Below, in pieces: positions 8,914 to 17,104 of a DNA stretch of 42,499 nucleotides (position 1 is its first letter; each line of letters starts with the position of its first letter). The DNA lies in the NCBI GenBank assembly GCA_013114725.1, contig QCWD01000007.1, positions 1-42,499 of the forward strand, given 5' to 3'. Below the pieces are notes generated by a model, which was not told the origin of the DNA, made no database searches, and saw only the letters and a list, made by a program, of their open reading frames with translations. This DNA is from Nitrososphaeraceae archaeon (GTDB lineage Archaea > Thermoproteota > Nitrososphaeria > Nitrososphaerales > Nitrososphaeraceae). The position numbers and the translations under genes were made by a program.

Positions 8914-9489
8914 TTAATTTCTTTTTTCATCTCTATATTTATTAAACCAATTGCAGAATTTTTTTGTTGCAATAAATCTGTGTGATATTTGGTATTTTTT
9001 TCCATTTTCATGCAATTGACCAAATGAAACAGTAAATCCTTCTGGCACAAAAATTGGATCATACCCCCAGCCAAAACCTAACTTTTTTTCTACAATTTTT
9101 CCATTTATCTCTCCCGTAAAATATTTTTCAATATTGTTATCAAAATAAGCAATAACTGCTTTAAAAACTGCTTTTCTATCCCTGATATTTTTTAGGAGTT
9201 TTAAAATACCATCATTTCCGATAGTTTCATAAATAAATGAAGAATATTGTCCCGGAAATCCTTTTAATTCCTCAATAAACAATCCATCATCTTCTACCAA
9301 AACTGGTTTTTGGATAAAATTATACGCATCTTTCGCTTTTTGTTTTGCAATTTCTTCTATCCTCTTGGATTGAATTTCAATTAAATCTTGTTTAAAATAT
9401 TGTATTTGTATATTATTTTTTAACATTACAGGTAAAATTTCATTAAATTTATTTTTATTCCCACTTACGAAAAAAATAGTATTATTCAA
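8914..9489 (-). CDS. rdgB: XTP/dITP diphosphatase (HAM1/RdgB family)
   Basis: House-cleaning enzyme that hydrolyses dITP, XTP and ITP to the monophosphates and pyrophosphate, keeping deaminated purines out of DNA and RNA. Diagnostic segments are FVSGNKNKFNEI near the N-terminus (nucleotide binding), VEDDGLFIEELKGFPG in the middle (metal-binding acids), FGWGYDPIFVPEG and the C-terminal ISHRFIATKKF. Length is normal. It is the last of a same-strand series YchF-Kae1-Bud32-HAM1; the link between Kae1/Bud32 and HAM1 is a known archaeal gene neighbourhood. The gap to Bud32 is 48 bases. Confidence 0.95.
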   Translation of the reverse strand: MNNTIFFVSGNKNKFNEILPVMLKNNIQIQYFKQDLIEIQSKRIEEIAKQKAKDAYNFIQKPVLVEDDGLFIEELKGFPGQYSSFIYETIGNDGILKLLKNIRDRKAVFKAVIAYFDNNIEKYFTGEINGKIVEKKLGFGWGYDPIFVPEGFTVSFGQLHENGKKYQISHRFIATKKFCNWFNKYRDEKRN

Positions 9490-9537
9490 TTATCAACTTG
9501 TTAAATTCTCGTTTTAGATTTATAATTTTTTCATTTT

Positions 9538-10170
9538 TCAATCAATTCTGGCATATCTTCCTCTATTCTCTATTTCTTCAATATTTTTTAAAATTATTTC
9601 AAGATCTTTTTTATTTGTGACTTCAGAATATCCATTTATGAAATTTTTGTATGCTCTCTCGTAGATATTTGCATGTACACTCCCTAGAATTTCTTTCATT
9701 AATCTTAAATCTACAGCTTTATCTTCAAATCTCTGTGAAAAAAAAGATAATCCAAAATCAATTAAAACAAGTTGATGTTTATTGATAATAAAATTAGCAC
9801 TTGTTAAATCTCCGTGAATTATATTTTTTGAATGGAGTAAACCAGCATATCTTCCCATTTCCAAGCATATTTTTTCCGAAATAATATCTTTAACATTTTT
9901 TCCTTCTATGTATTCCATTATTATCTCTCCTTTACTAGGATCCTGAAAATAGATGAAAGGTGTTCTTACTTCTGCATTCTTTGCAGCACTTATGATGTTG
10001 ACTTCACGTTTAGTTCTTTTTTTCCTTATGTATTCATCAACTTTATAGTGAAAATAAGATTTCGGATTTCTTATTTTGGATATTGCTTTTTTTTTATACC
10101 ATTTAGTTAAATAAATGTCTGCTTCTGCTCCCTTTTTTATGAGTATATACTGCAATGATAATATATCCAT
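9538..10170 (-). CDS. bud32: Bud32, KEOPS complex kinase/ATPase
   Basis: Small Rio-like atypical kinase that acts in the KEOPS complex with Kae1 to make the universal t6A37 modification of ANN-decoding tRNAs. Seen are the Gly-poor loop KKGAEADIYLT (12-22), the catalytic loop HGDLTSANF (119-127, Asp121 and Asn126), the metal-binding DFG at 138-140 and a short C-lobe, all typical of Bud32; there is no activation segment of normal kinases. Length is normal for a stand-alone Bud32 (in some archaea it is fused to Kae1). It runs with Kae1 on the same strand but is separated from it by an oppositely oriented gene (10155-10520), whose start overlaps the first codons of bud32. Confidence 0.95.
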   Translation of the reverse strand: MDILSLQYILIKKGAEADIYLTKWYKKKAISKIRNPKSYFHYKVDEYIRKKRTKREVNIISAAKNAEVRTPFIYFQDPSKGEIIMEYIEGKNVKDIISEKICLEMGRYAGLLHSKNIIHGDLTSANFIINKHQLVLIDFGLSFFSQRFEDKAVDLRLMKEILGSVHANIYERAYKNFINGYSEVTNKKDLEIILKNIEEIENRGRYARID

Positions 10171-10520
10171 TAATATTAAATAAAAATGTGAGTTTTGTAG
10201 ACCCTTATCCGGGAGAAAAATTAATCCAACAAGAAGATTGTTCTGAAGACGAACTTAAAACTGGTTTTCTCACGCTTACTAATAAGCGACTTATTTTCGA
10301 AAAAACCGAAGGTACAGTGGCTACTTTGTCAAAAAAAACATCTGAATTATTATTGAATATACCATTAAATAAAATAAGATCTTGTACCTCCGAAGGATTT
10401 TTGATTAAAAAAATTGTGGTCCATCTAATTACCGGTGAAATTTATAAATTTGGTGTATTTAGTACTAAAAGGTGGGCTACTTTGGTTAATGAACAAAAAA
10501 ACACCTTTACTCTTAATTAG
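10155..10520 (+). CDS. PH-like (GRAM/bPH-type) domain protein nested in the KEOPS locus
   Basis: A single small domain with PYPGEKLIQQEDC, FLTLTNKRLIFEKTEG and IPLNKIRSCTSEG, followed by a strand pair and a C-terminal helix starting about STKRWATLVNEQ. The TLTNKRLIF segment and the strand-then-helix order are typical of GRAM/bacterial PH-like domains. These bind lipids or proteins; no ligand can be named. The gene sits on the plus strand exactly between kae1 and bud32, overlapping the start of bud32 by 16 bases if ATG 10155 is used and the end of kae1 by four. A GTG at 10188 is a good alternative start, with AATATATCC about 25 bases upstream, and would remove the overlap with bud32. Confidence 0.7.
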   Translation: MIIYPLILNKNVSFVDPYPGEKLIQQEDCSEDELKTGFLTLTNKRLIFEKTEGTVATLSKKTSELLLNIPLNKIRSCTSEGFLIKKIVVHLITGEIYKFGVFSTKRWATLVNEQKNTFTLN

Positions 10521-11539
10521 TTTCTCCAATTTATATCTACTGTATTAATTCTCCATCCTTGTCTAACAAACGTATTTTCTACTGTAATTACTCGTTTTGT
10601 AGAAATATAATCCATAATTCCCGTCCAGGCAATTTGTGCTCCATTATCTCCAGCATAATTGTAAGGACATTTGTATAATCTTCCGTTCTGTCTTTCGGTT
10701 GCCTTTTCTAGCATTTCTAATAACCTCTGATTCGCAGAAACACCACCTACGATTAACACCTCTTTTTTCCCCGTAAATGACATTCCTCTTTCAACAGTTT
10801 CAGTTAGCATGGCAAAAGCTGTTTCTTGGAGAGAAAAACAAACCTCATTAATTTTCTCCTGTTTGGTTTCGTTTTTTAAAATAGAATTTTTTGAAACTAT
10901 TGATTTTGCACGAGTTAATAATCCAGAAAATGAAACATCATTACCTTTTATTATTATCGGCATCTGAATGTATTTGTCTGAAAGTTTTGCAAACTTTTCG
11001 ATCATATTTCCACAAGGGGATGATAATCCTATGCTTCTTCCAAATTGATCAAATAACTGTCCTATGGTTATATCCAATGTTTCGCCGAAGATTCTCCAGC
11101 GTTTATTAGAAAATATCAGAATCATGGTATGACCACCAGATACAAGTAATACTAATGGATTATTCGCACCAGTCAACATAATCCCTAATTCTACATGTCC
11201 AACAGCATGATTAATTGGAACGATTGGTTTATTGTAAAAAGACGCGATGGCTCTAGCTACTACTGCACCCACTCTTAAACATGGTCCAAGTCCCGGTCCC
11301 GCAGAATAAGCCACAATATCAATATCTTTAATTGAAACGTTTGCTTGTTCAAATACGATTCTTAAAATTTTTTCTGCGTTGTTCATATGATTTCGTGATG
11401 CATCACGTGGATGTATTCCTGAACCTTCAGGAGGTTTGTATATACTTCTAGCCTCAGATAATATTTTGTTATTTTCCTCGTTACTTACTATAGAGCAACT
11501 AAATGTATGAGCGGTACTTTCAATACCCAGACATTTCAT
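10517..11539 (-). CDS. kae1: Kae1/TsaD, tRNA threonylcarbamoyladenosine transferase
   Basis: Transfers the threonylcarbamoyl group from threonylcarbamoyl-AMP to A37 of tRNA; catalytic subunit of KEOPS. An ASKHA-fold ATPase: the N-terminal phosphate loop is GIESTAHTFSCSIV, the metal-binding histidines are His111 and His115 in NHAVGHVELG, LLVSGGHTMIL is at 131-141 and the C-terminal acidic site is in NYAGDNGAQIAWTG. Length 340 is typical of the archaeal protein without fused Bud32. The start lies seven bases after the YchF-type GTPase stop, so the two are co-transcribed. Its end overlaps by four bases with the oppositely oriented PH-like gene. Confidence 0.97.
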   Translation of the reverse strand: MKCLGIESTAHTFSCSIVSNEENNKILSEARSIYKPPEGSGIHPRDASRNHMNNAEKILRIVFEQANVSIKDIDIVAYSAGPGLGPCLRVGAVVARAIASFYNKPIVPINHAVGHVELGIMLTGANNPLVLLVSGGHTMILIFSNKRWRIFGETLDITIGQLFDQFGRSIGLSSPCGNMIEKFAKLSDKYIQMPIIIKGNDVSFSGLLTRAKSIVSKNSILKNETKQEKINEVCFSLQETAFAMLTETVERGMSFTGKKEVLIVGGVSANQRLLEMLEKATERQNGRLYKCPYNYAGDNGAQIAWTGIMDYISTKRVITVENTFVRQGWRINTVDINWRN

Positions 11540-11546
11540 ATATTAT

Positions 11547-12749
11547 TTATCCCCTTCTTGTTGTAGATACTATTTTTATGACATCATTATTATTAAGAAC
11601 ATGTTCTGCTCCTAATCTTTGGTTAGTTCTAACATCTATGGCATAAAGAAATCCATTGCCCAAATCTGCATGTATCATCGTTGCTAATACTTTTGCTGTT
11701 GTTCCTTTATTGACTAATAATGCATGTGGTAATACGTTACCTTTTTTATCGGATAATTTTATATCGTCTTCTACAGGATACACTACAATAGTTTTTAACA
11801 CATCAAAACAAATTTTATTGATGATTTCTTGTATCCCAGTTGTTCCATATTTTTTTAGATATTGCTTAATTAATTCCAATGCATGTCTTTGTTGGAGATT
11901 TAGCGACTCTTCATTTTTTATCTTAAAATCCGAATCACCGGGTAAATAAAACAAAAGTCCTTTTGTAGATGCCCTCCTCAACACTACTTCAGCTTCTGAT
12001 GCGCATGGTACTATCTGATATCCCTTTTCTCTAATTTTTTTTATATTTTCTTCAGAGGAATGAAGGTCTGATTTATTTGCCGCTATTATTAACGGTTTGG
12101 ATTTCTTTCTAATTTTTTTTGCAAAATTCAATATTTCATCATGTGTCCATTCATCAGGTCTTTTACCTTTCAATCCCAATTCCATAAGAGTTTCAATGAT
12201 GAGCTGCTCTGGAACAGCAAGTCCAGACATTTTTTTATATAAAACATCTTCTATTTTCAAATTCCGAGTTTCTAGATCTTTTACTGTCTTATTCCAATCT
12301 TTGTTTATTATTGAAAAAAACCATAGGTCAAATTCTTCTTCGACAAATTTAATATCTTCAAGTGGATCTCCATTTCCTGGATCGATAAATCTCCCTTCAA
12401 AATCAGTTGAACCAGAAATATCTACTACATGAATTAATCCATCAGCCTGACGTGAATCATCCAAAAATTTGTTTCCTAATCCTTTGCCTAAATGAGCTCC
12501 GGGGACTAGCCCAGCAACATCAATAATTTTTACAGGAATAAATCTTATTCCATCTATACACATTGAATTATTTGGATTATCTTGGACCTCAAATTCTCTA
12601 CAAACACAATTTACCCTAACATGAGTTACACCTAAATTCGGATTTATAGTGGTAAACGGGTAATTAGCCGTATGGACGGACAGGTTAGTTGAAGCATTAA
12701 AGAAAGTTGATTTACCGACATTTGCTTTGCCTATTAGGCCAATTAACAT
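11547..12749 (-). CDS. ychF: YchF/OLA1-type GTP-binding protein with TGS domain
   Basis: P-loop NTPase of the OBG/YchF group, thought to act on ribosomes. G1 is GKANVGKST (7-15), the switch II Gly motif is DVAGLVPGAHLGKGLG (77-92), and G4 is NKSD (225-228). The C-terminal part (about 310-398) is a TGS domain. True YchF/OLA1 proteins have a changed G4 motif and prefer ATP; here the guanine-type NKxD is kept, as in the archaeal subgroup, so GTP is the likelier substrate. The start at 12749 (MLIGLIGKANVG) puts the P-loop at the usual place. First gene of a unit that continues into kae1 (7-base gap); divergent from the PurF-like gene. Confidence 0.92.
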   Translation of the reverse strand: MLIGLIGKANVGKSTFFNASTNLSVHTANYPFTTINPNLGVTHVRVNCVCREFEVQDNPNNSMCIDGIRFIPVKIIDVAGLVPGAHLGKGLGNKFLDDSRQADGLIHVVDISGSTDFEGRFIDPGNGDPLEDIKFVEEEFDLWFFSIINKDWNKTVKDLETRNLKIEDVLYKKMSGLAVPEQLIIETLMELGLKGKRPDEWTHDEILNFAKKIRKKSKPLIIAANKSDLHSSEENIKKIREKGYQIVPCASEAEVVLRRASTKGLLFYLPGDSDFKIKNEESLNLQQRHALELIKQYLKKYGTTGIQEIINKICFDVLKTIVVYPVEDDIKLSDKKGNVLPHALLVNKGTTAKVLATMIHADLGNGFLYAIDVRTNQRLGAEHVLNNNDVIKIVSTTRRG

Positions 12750-12803
12750 TATCTACTCATTTGTTATCTAGTTATTTTGAATTATATAATTTTATATGAA
12801 TTG

Positions 12804-12810
12804 TTTATAT
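12804..12810 (+). promoter_or_regulatory. TATA-like box of the PurF-like gene
   Basis: TTTATAT is centred 28 bases before the TTG at 12835. An in-frame TGA at 12826-12828 rules out any upstream start in this frame, so the box and the TTG together define a leaderless start. Confidence 0.55.
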
Positions 12811-12834
12811 CCCCATTTTTGTTTATGATCTATA

Positions 12835-14217
12835 TTGGCCGGTCTCATTGCATTATACCGTCATGGTGAAACACTAAAAAAATCCCAAGAACAGGGAACG
12901 ATTGTTTATCTTATTCGTGCCATGAGATTATTACAACATAGAGGTAAAGCCTATTGGAAATTAATATTCGATCAAAGTTCAATAGACGGAACTGGTTCCT
13001 TACCTAATGACAAACGGATTGTTGATATTATTAAAAAACGAGGAATCTCTGGAAAACTAGGGTTAGGTTATCTTTCAAAAAGACCGCCAATCTATAACTG
13101 TATGAATCATATAGATATAATTTTTGATGGTTTTCTTGTAGATACAGAAAAACTGTATCTTCATCCTTCAATAGGTTCATCCAAAAACTATGACCATCTT
13201 TATCAAATTTATTATATTTTCGTCAATTTCATGATTAAAAATAAAAATCCTGAATACGCCGCAGAATTTCTAGATAGACATCTGAGAGGAAATATTATTA
13301 TGAAATTTGGGGATGAAATATATTCATATAGAAATAGTAGCGGATTTAAACCACTCGTTTTTGCTTCGAACGACGAAATATCCATTCTTTCTTCTGAAAA
13401 TTTATTAAAAACCTATTTCCCAAAATTAAATTTTTATGATGTAGATATGGGAAATTTATTAAAAATCAGTGATAAAAACAAAATTGAGGTAATTGCTAAA
13501 GTTGAAAAGAATCCTATGATGATGGATCCTTTTGAATTTATAAGAGAATATCATGTAACGTCGGAATTTAATGGTAAAAGCATATATTCAATTAGAAGAA
13601 ATATTGGAAAAATTCAGGCAGATTTTTTGTCAGCAAATGTGGATTTAGATAGTGCATATGCAGAACCAGACTATACTCGTCCTATGGCATTAGGATTTGG
13701 TATCCAATACAAAAAATTTAACCCAAATTTTGAAATGATCGAAGGTATCATAAAAGATCGTTACGATGACGCAGACCATATGATTGATTTTTCAGAACAG
13801 GAAAGCAAAAACAAGTTATTATCTACTGGTAAATCATTAAAATTTGTAGTTCCCAAAATTGATACCATCCAAAATATTGCCTCTATTCAGGGTACAATTC
13901 AAACTGGGAGTACTATAAGGGAAACAATATATTACATGAATAATTCTGGCATTTCAAATATAGACGTTATTGTAAATTACGTACCAACAATTGATGGAAG
14001 ACAAGTCGGTCTTTATACACATAACAGAGAATTTATCGCAAGTAAATATGTTGGTAAAGTGTCCAATTTAAATGACCTAAATTATAATATATCTCGAGAA
14101 CTACATTGCAATAATATATACTACAACTCGCCTTCTATGCTTGCTAAAGGAATAGGTATTTCGGAAAAAAATTTATGGTTTCCAGAATGGATTCGTTTTT
14201 TAGATTATAAAAAATAA
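12835..14217 (+). CDS. PurF-like protein lacking catalytic residues (probable pseudoenzyme)
   Basis: The layout is that of amidophosphoribosyltransferase: an N-terminal class II glutaminase fold (about 1-225) and a C-terminal phosphoribosyltransferase fold (about 230-460). Recognisable parts are LLQHRGKAYW (32-41), SGFKPLVFAS (169-178), IIKDRYDDAD (305-314) and the ending region around NIYYNSPSMLA. The chemistry is missing: residue 2 is Ala where PurF has the nucleophile Cys, the G-H-x-R-Y segment is LGLGYLSKR, the VPVPDSG segment is YAEPDYTRP, and the PRPP loop VDDSIVRGTT is IQGTIQTGST. The frame is long and intact, so this is not recent decay. It begins with TTG; no other start fits. Its role may be regulatory or structural. 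The next gene follows after nine bases and is likely co-transcribed. Family assignment is firm; loss of activity is inferred. Confidence 0.82.
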   Translation: MAGLIALYRHGETLKKSQEQGTIVYLIRAMRLLQHRGKAYWKLIFDQSSIDGTGSLPNDKRIVDIIKKRGISGKLGLGYLSKRPPIYNCMNHIDIIFDGFLVDTEKLYLHPSIGSSKNYDHLYQIYYIFVNFMIKNKNPEYAAEFLDRHLRGNIIMKFGDEIYSYRNSSGFKPLVFASNDEISILSSENLLKTYFPKLNFYDVDMGNLLKISDKNKIEVIAKVEKNPMMMDPFEFIREYHVTSEFNGKSIYSIRRNIGKIQADFLSANVDLDSAYAEPDYTRPMALGFGIQYKKFNPNFEMIEGIIKDRYDDADHMIDFSEQESKNKLLSTGKSLKFVVPKIDTIQNIASIQGTIQTGSTIRETIYYMNNSGISNIDVIVNYVPTIDGRQVGLYTHNREFIASKYVGKVSNLNDLNYNISRELHCNNIYYNSPSMLAKGIGISEKNLWFPEWIRFLDYKK

Positions 14218-14226
14218 ATCACAACA

Positions 14227-14520
14227 ATGAAATTAATTGATTCTAAGGTATTACTATCTGATTTTCATTATGATAAAAAGTATTATATCAATAAATTATA
14301 TCTAAAGCAATATCTTAAACATTTTGACAGCATTTTTGGTGATTACTATGTCATTAAAGCATTTCTTTATACAAACCAAGGAAATTTTGAAATTATATAT
14401 TCTGAGGGCTATAATGATAAAAATATTTTAGAAGACATTTACAATTTTTTAACAAAATATGAGGGAATTGCAAATTTATTAAATAGGATAATTATTGAAT
14501 TAGAATCAAATACAAATTAA
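14227..14520 (+). CDS. Small hypothetical protein, partner of the PurF-like gene
   Basis: Unrecognised soluble protein of 97 residues, rich in Tyr, Lys and Asp, with predicted alternation of strands and helices (FGDYYVIKAFLYTNQGNFEI looks like a beta hairpin; the C-terminal 45 residues look helical). It has no cysteines and no membrane segment. It starts nine bases after the stop of the PurF-like gene, so the two are very probably one transcript, and it ends two bases from the end of the convergent nucleotidase gene. The tight spacing suggests a functional link with the PurF-like protein. Confidence 0.6.
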   Translation: MKLIDSKVLLSDFHYDKKYYINKLYLKQYLKHFDSIFGDYYVIKAFLYTNQGNFEIIYSEGYNDKNILEDIYNFLTKYEGIANLLNRIIIELESNTN

Positions 14521-14522
14521 TT

Positions 14523-15038
14523 TCAGATTATTTTCTCCAATTCACTTAACTTGTTAATTCTGTATTTCCAATTAAATTTATGATTCCATGGTTGAGAAAA
14601 TAAAATTCCTTTTTTTGGTTTCTTGATACCGATCAAGTTCATAGGATAATCATCAATTAACACATCAAATGGATAAACATGTTTTGAGATTTTGTTATGT
14701 ATGAATGAAATACCATCAAAAATAATGTCGTGCAATTCAAGCCATTTGATTACATATTCTATAGTATTCTTATCTCGTTTTGTTAGTAATAAAATATTAT
14801 ATCCTTTATTTTCAATTTTCTTAAGAGTACCAGCGAGTCCTTCTTCTGTAGTCCATACAAAAGTAAACAGCATTTTACACTTCTCTTCAGTAATTGGTAT
14901 GATATTTGGAATTTCCCACTCTGTTATATTCTCTTTTTTGTATTTTGTATTATTTCTTTTATTATACTCATCTACCCATGTAATTATCACATCGGCTAAT
15001 ACTGAATCCAAATCAAAAGCTATTGTATTTTCAGACAT
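14523..15038 (-). CDS. HAD-family 5'(3')-nucleotidase-like hydrolase
   Basis: A compact HAD phosphatase. Motif I is AFDLDSVLAD (8-17), the Asp-x-Asp nucleophile pair; motif II is the Thr in ILLLTKRD; a Lys before the C-terminal motif and IDDYPMN (motif IV region, acidic pair) complete the site. The size and the small helical cap between motifs I and II resemble the NT5C group (cytosolic 5'(3')-deoxyribonucleotidase and relatives), which dephosphorylate nucleoside monophosphates, but substrate cannot be read from sequence. It runs towards the PurF-like operon and lies 36 bases downstream of the Taw1 gene stop, same strand, so may share its transcript. Confidence 0.78.
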   Translation of the reverse strand: MSENTIAFDLDSVLADVIITWVDEYNKRNNTKYKKENITEWEIPNIIPITEEKCKMLFTFVWTTEEGLAGTLKKIENKGYNILLLTKRDKNTIEYVIKWLELHDIIFDGISFIHNKISKHVYPFDVLIDDYPMNLIGIKKPKKGILFSQPWNHKFNWKYRINKLSELEKII

Positions 15039-15073
15039 TTTAATAATATTTCTACTATTTCTCCTTTATACTA

Positions 15074-16105
15074 TCAATTGGTGAAATATGTTTCTATCCA
15101 TCTATTCGTATATCTTGTATTATTTTGTAAAACGACTATTCTTGAAATTTCACTTTCATCCATAATGCTAAAGTTGTCTACTTCTGCAACTATTTTTTCA
15201 GCAATTTCTTGAACCTCTGACATTTCCAACATCGCAGTTTTATGTAATCTTTGAGTTGACATCCCTATGTGCATATATGATTTTAATTCTATGAAATGAG
15301 GGTTTCCAATTTCTACAATTTCTGGAAATTCATTTACAAAATTATTATTATCATTATACTTTCTTAACATTGTTATTCTCAAAACTGTTCTTGTATTCAT
15401 AGCGGATAACAATTTTAAACTTTCTAACCATCTATTCCATGCATCTTTGTATTTGGGTCTATTTATTTGATAAAACGTTTTTTTATTTGTAGCATTAGTA
15501 GACAAATACAATTGTGTAGGTAGAGCATCTTCATTTACTAATCTTTTAAGCATCTCTGGTTCTTGACCGTTAGTAACCAAAAATATTGATTTTGTAGACG
15601 GTAATGTCCTTAGATATCTGATTAATTGAGGAAGTTTTGGATACATGGTCGGTTCACCTGATAGCGAAATTGCATAATGCTGCGGTAAAAGTGATTCATC
15701 GATCTTGATTTTTTCATTTTTTTTGTTTCCATAAAAACCTACTATTAACTTCCTTCTTTCTTCAAGTAGATGATTTACTATTACATCTGGTTCATCTACT
15801 AATTCCGACGGCATATTTAATGTATCATAAAATTCAGTTGGTCTCCAACAATATATACATCTATTCTCACAATTAAGTGCAGTTGGAGTCATTTCCATAC
15901 ATCGGTGAGTGGAAATTCCATAAAATTTATGTTTATAACAATTTCCTTCATTCGCAAAGGATTTTTTTGTCCAATGACATAACTCTACTGCAGAATGATT
16001 GAAAACACCATATTTTGCTTTTTTTAATTTTGATTGCAATACCGGACTGATATGAATAAGGCTAGAATTAGATTCATGATTGATATATTCATCTGAACAA
16101 CTCAT
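15074..16105 (-). CDS. taw1: Taw1, 4-demethylwyosine synthase (radical SAM)
   Basis: Converts N1-methylguanosine-37 of tRNA-Phe to 4-demethylwyosine using pyruvate, the tricycle-forming step of archaeal wybutosine synthesis. The radical SAM cluster motif is CENRCIYC (Cys79, 83, 86 counting from the chosen start). Upstream cysteines at 43, 56 and 69 are spaced 13 and 13 and lie 10 before the SAM motif; this is the exact spacing of the second cluster ligands (Cys26, 39, 52) known in the Methanocaldococcus enzyme. SLSGEPTMYPKLPQLI is the GEPT-type motif. The frame is open for 44 more codons, but these are hydrophobic/basic, lack family similarity and overlap the divergent NIF3-like gene, so I start at the ATG at 16105. 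Confidence 0.93.
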   Translation of the reverse strand: MSCSDEYINHESNSSLIHISPVLQSKLKKAKYGVFNHSAVELCHWTKKSFANEGNCYKHKFYGISTHRCMEMTPTALNCENRCIYCWRPTEFYDTLNMPSELVDEPDVIVNHLLEERRKLIVGFYGNKKNEKIKIDESLLPQHYAISLSGEPTMYPKLPQLIRYLRTLPSTKSIFLVTNGQEPEMLKRLVNEDALPTQLYLSTNATNKKTFYQINRPKYKDAWNRWLESLKLLSAMNTRTVLRITMLRKYNDNNNFVNEFPEIVEIGNPHFIELKSYMHIGMSTQRLHKTAMLEMSEVQEIAEKIVAEVDNFSIMDESEISRIVVLQNNTRYTNRWIETYFTN

Positions 16106-16218
16106 TTTATTCTTAACATTTGAAATAAATAAAATTTGATATTTATAACTTAGCAAAAATCCTTTATAGATAAACGATATAAAATATTGTTTAATACTGG
16201 TTTTTTTATAATATTTCT

Positions 16219-17031
16219 TTGATATATTTGGATACATCTGAAATAATGAAAATTGGTCTCAAATTGGCAGGCTGGAAAAAAATTCCGCACGATAGTACCA
16301 TTCACTTGGAAGGGAAAAATATCTCGAAAATTTTGTTAACCATTGATGTTACCGTTTCTGAACTTTTACTGGCTAAAGAACTTGACTGTGATTGTGTAAT
16401 TGGACATCATCCGATAGGCATAACTCATATAAATTTTTCAAGAGTATTTAATAGACATCTTGATTATATGTTAGAACATGGAATTTCACGAAAAAAGGCA
16501 AAAATACTAGTGGGTTCATTGGTGGAAAGGGTAAATATTAGAACTCATTCATCAATATATAATCAGGTAATCGATGCTGCAAAATTACTGAATCTTCCTC
16601 TTGTTAATATTCATCAACCTCTCGATGAATACATGCGTCAGATAATTTATAACAAAATTTCCCAATCCAAACCAAAAAAGATACAAGATATTATTAATAT
16701 TTTAGATGATATCCCTGAATTTCATAACGCTGCTACAAAAATTATAGTTCCATATGGCAATATCGATAATAATGTAGACAAATGGGCATTAGTGATAGCT
16801 GCGGGAACCAATGGTGGATATCAAATCGCTAAGGCATATTTTGAACACGGAATATCTACAGTTATTTATTTACATATCGATTATTCGGACCTGCTAAAAC
16901 TTCGAGAAAGCAAATCCACGGGAAATTTAGTTGTATTGGGACATTTGGCAGGTGACTCTATAGGTATAAATGGTTTGTCATCCGAATTAATCAAAAGAGG
17001 GGTAGAGGTTGTTAAACTGGGAATTTTATAA
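16219..17031 (+). CDS. NIF3-like protein (YbgI/NIF3 family)
   Basis: Member of the NIF3 family of dinuclear-metal proteins, widespread but without settled function. Metal-binding motifs are GHHPIG (about residues 60-65) in the N-terminal half and, in the C-terminal half, YLHIDYSD and LGHLAGDSIGI. The start KIGLKLAGWKKIPHDSTIH matches the usual N-terminus. Start codon is uncertain: TTG 16219 and TTG 16228 precede ATG 16246; a TATA-like GATATAAAAT near 16178-16187 fits the TTG choices. Divergent from taw1. Followed by a T-run and then the tRNA-His gene. Confidence 0.85.
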   Translation: MIYLDTSEIMKIGLKLAGWKKIPHDSTIHLEGKNISKILLTIDVTVSELLLAKELDCDCVIGHHPIGITHINFSRVFNRHLDYMLEHGISRKKAKILVGSLVERVNIRTHSSIYNQVIDAAKLLNLPLVNIHQPLDEYMRQIIYNKISQSKPKKIQDIINILDDIPEFHNAATKIIVPYGNIDNNVDKWALVIAAGTNGGYQIAKAYFEHGISTVIYLHIDYSDLLKLRESKSTGNLVVLGHLAGDSIGINGLSSELIKRGVEVVKLGIL

Positions 17032-17070
17032 TAAAATCATTTTTTGTTCTCAAAAAAATTTTTTCTAACA

Positions 17071-17080
17071 ATTATATAAC
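17071..17080 (+). promoter_or_regulatory. TATA box of the tRNA-His gene
   Basis: ATTATATAAC is centred about 28 bases before the first base of the tRNA, the normal distance for an archaeal TATA box and transcription start. Confidence 0.6.
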
Positions 17081-17104
17081 ATATTCTTAATCGATATTAT
17101 CATG

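Noticed and set aside
8877-9074. Open frame on the minus strand inside the 3' part of the XTP pyrophosphatase gene
   Set aside because: It is a shifted frame over a well-supported gene and has no family features.
11656-11949. Plus-strand frames opposite the YchF-type GTPase (also 12097-12432)
   Set aside because: They are antisense shadows with Ser/Phe-rich, non-protein-like composition.
12835-14217. PurF-like gene as a normal amidophosphoribosyltransferase
   Set aside because: No upstream start could supply a Cys2 (in-frame stop at 12826-12828), and the PRPP-binding segments are also changed.
16106-16237. N-terminal extension of Taw1
   Set aside because: The extra 44 residues do not look like the family and overlap the divergent NIF3-like gene; ATG 16105 restores the usual cysteine numbering.
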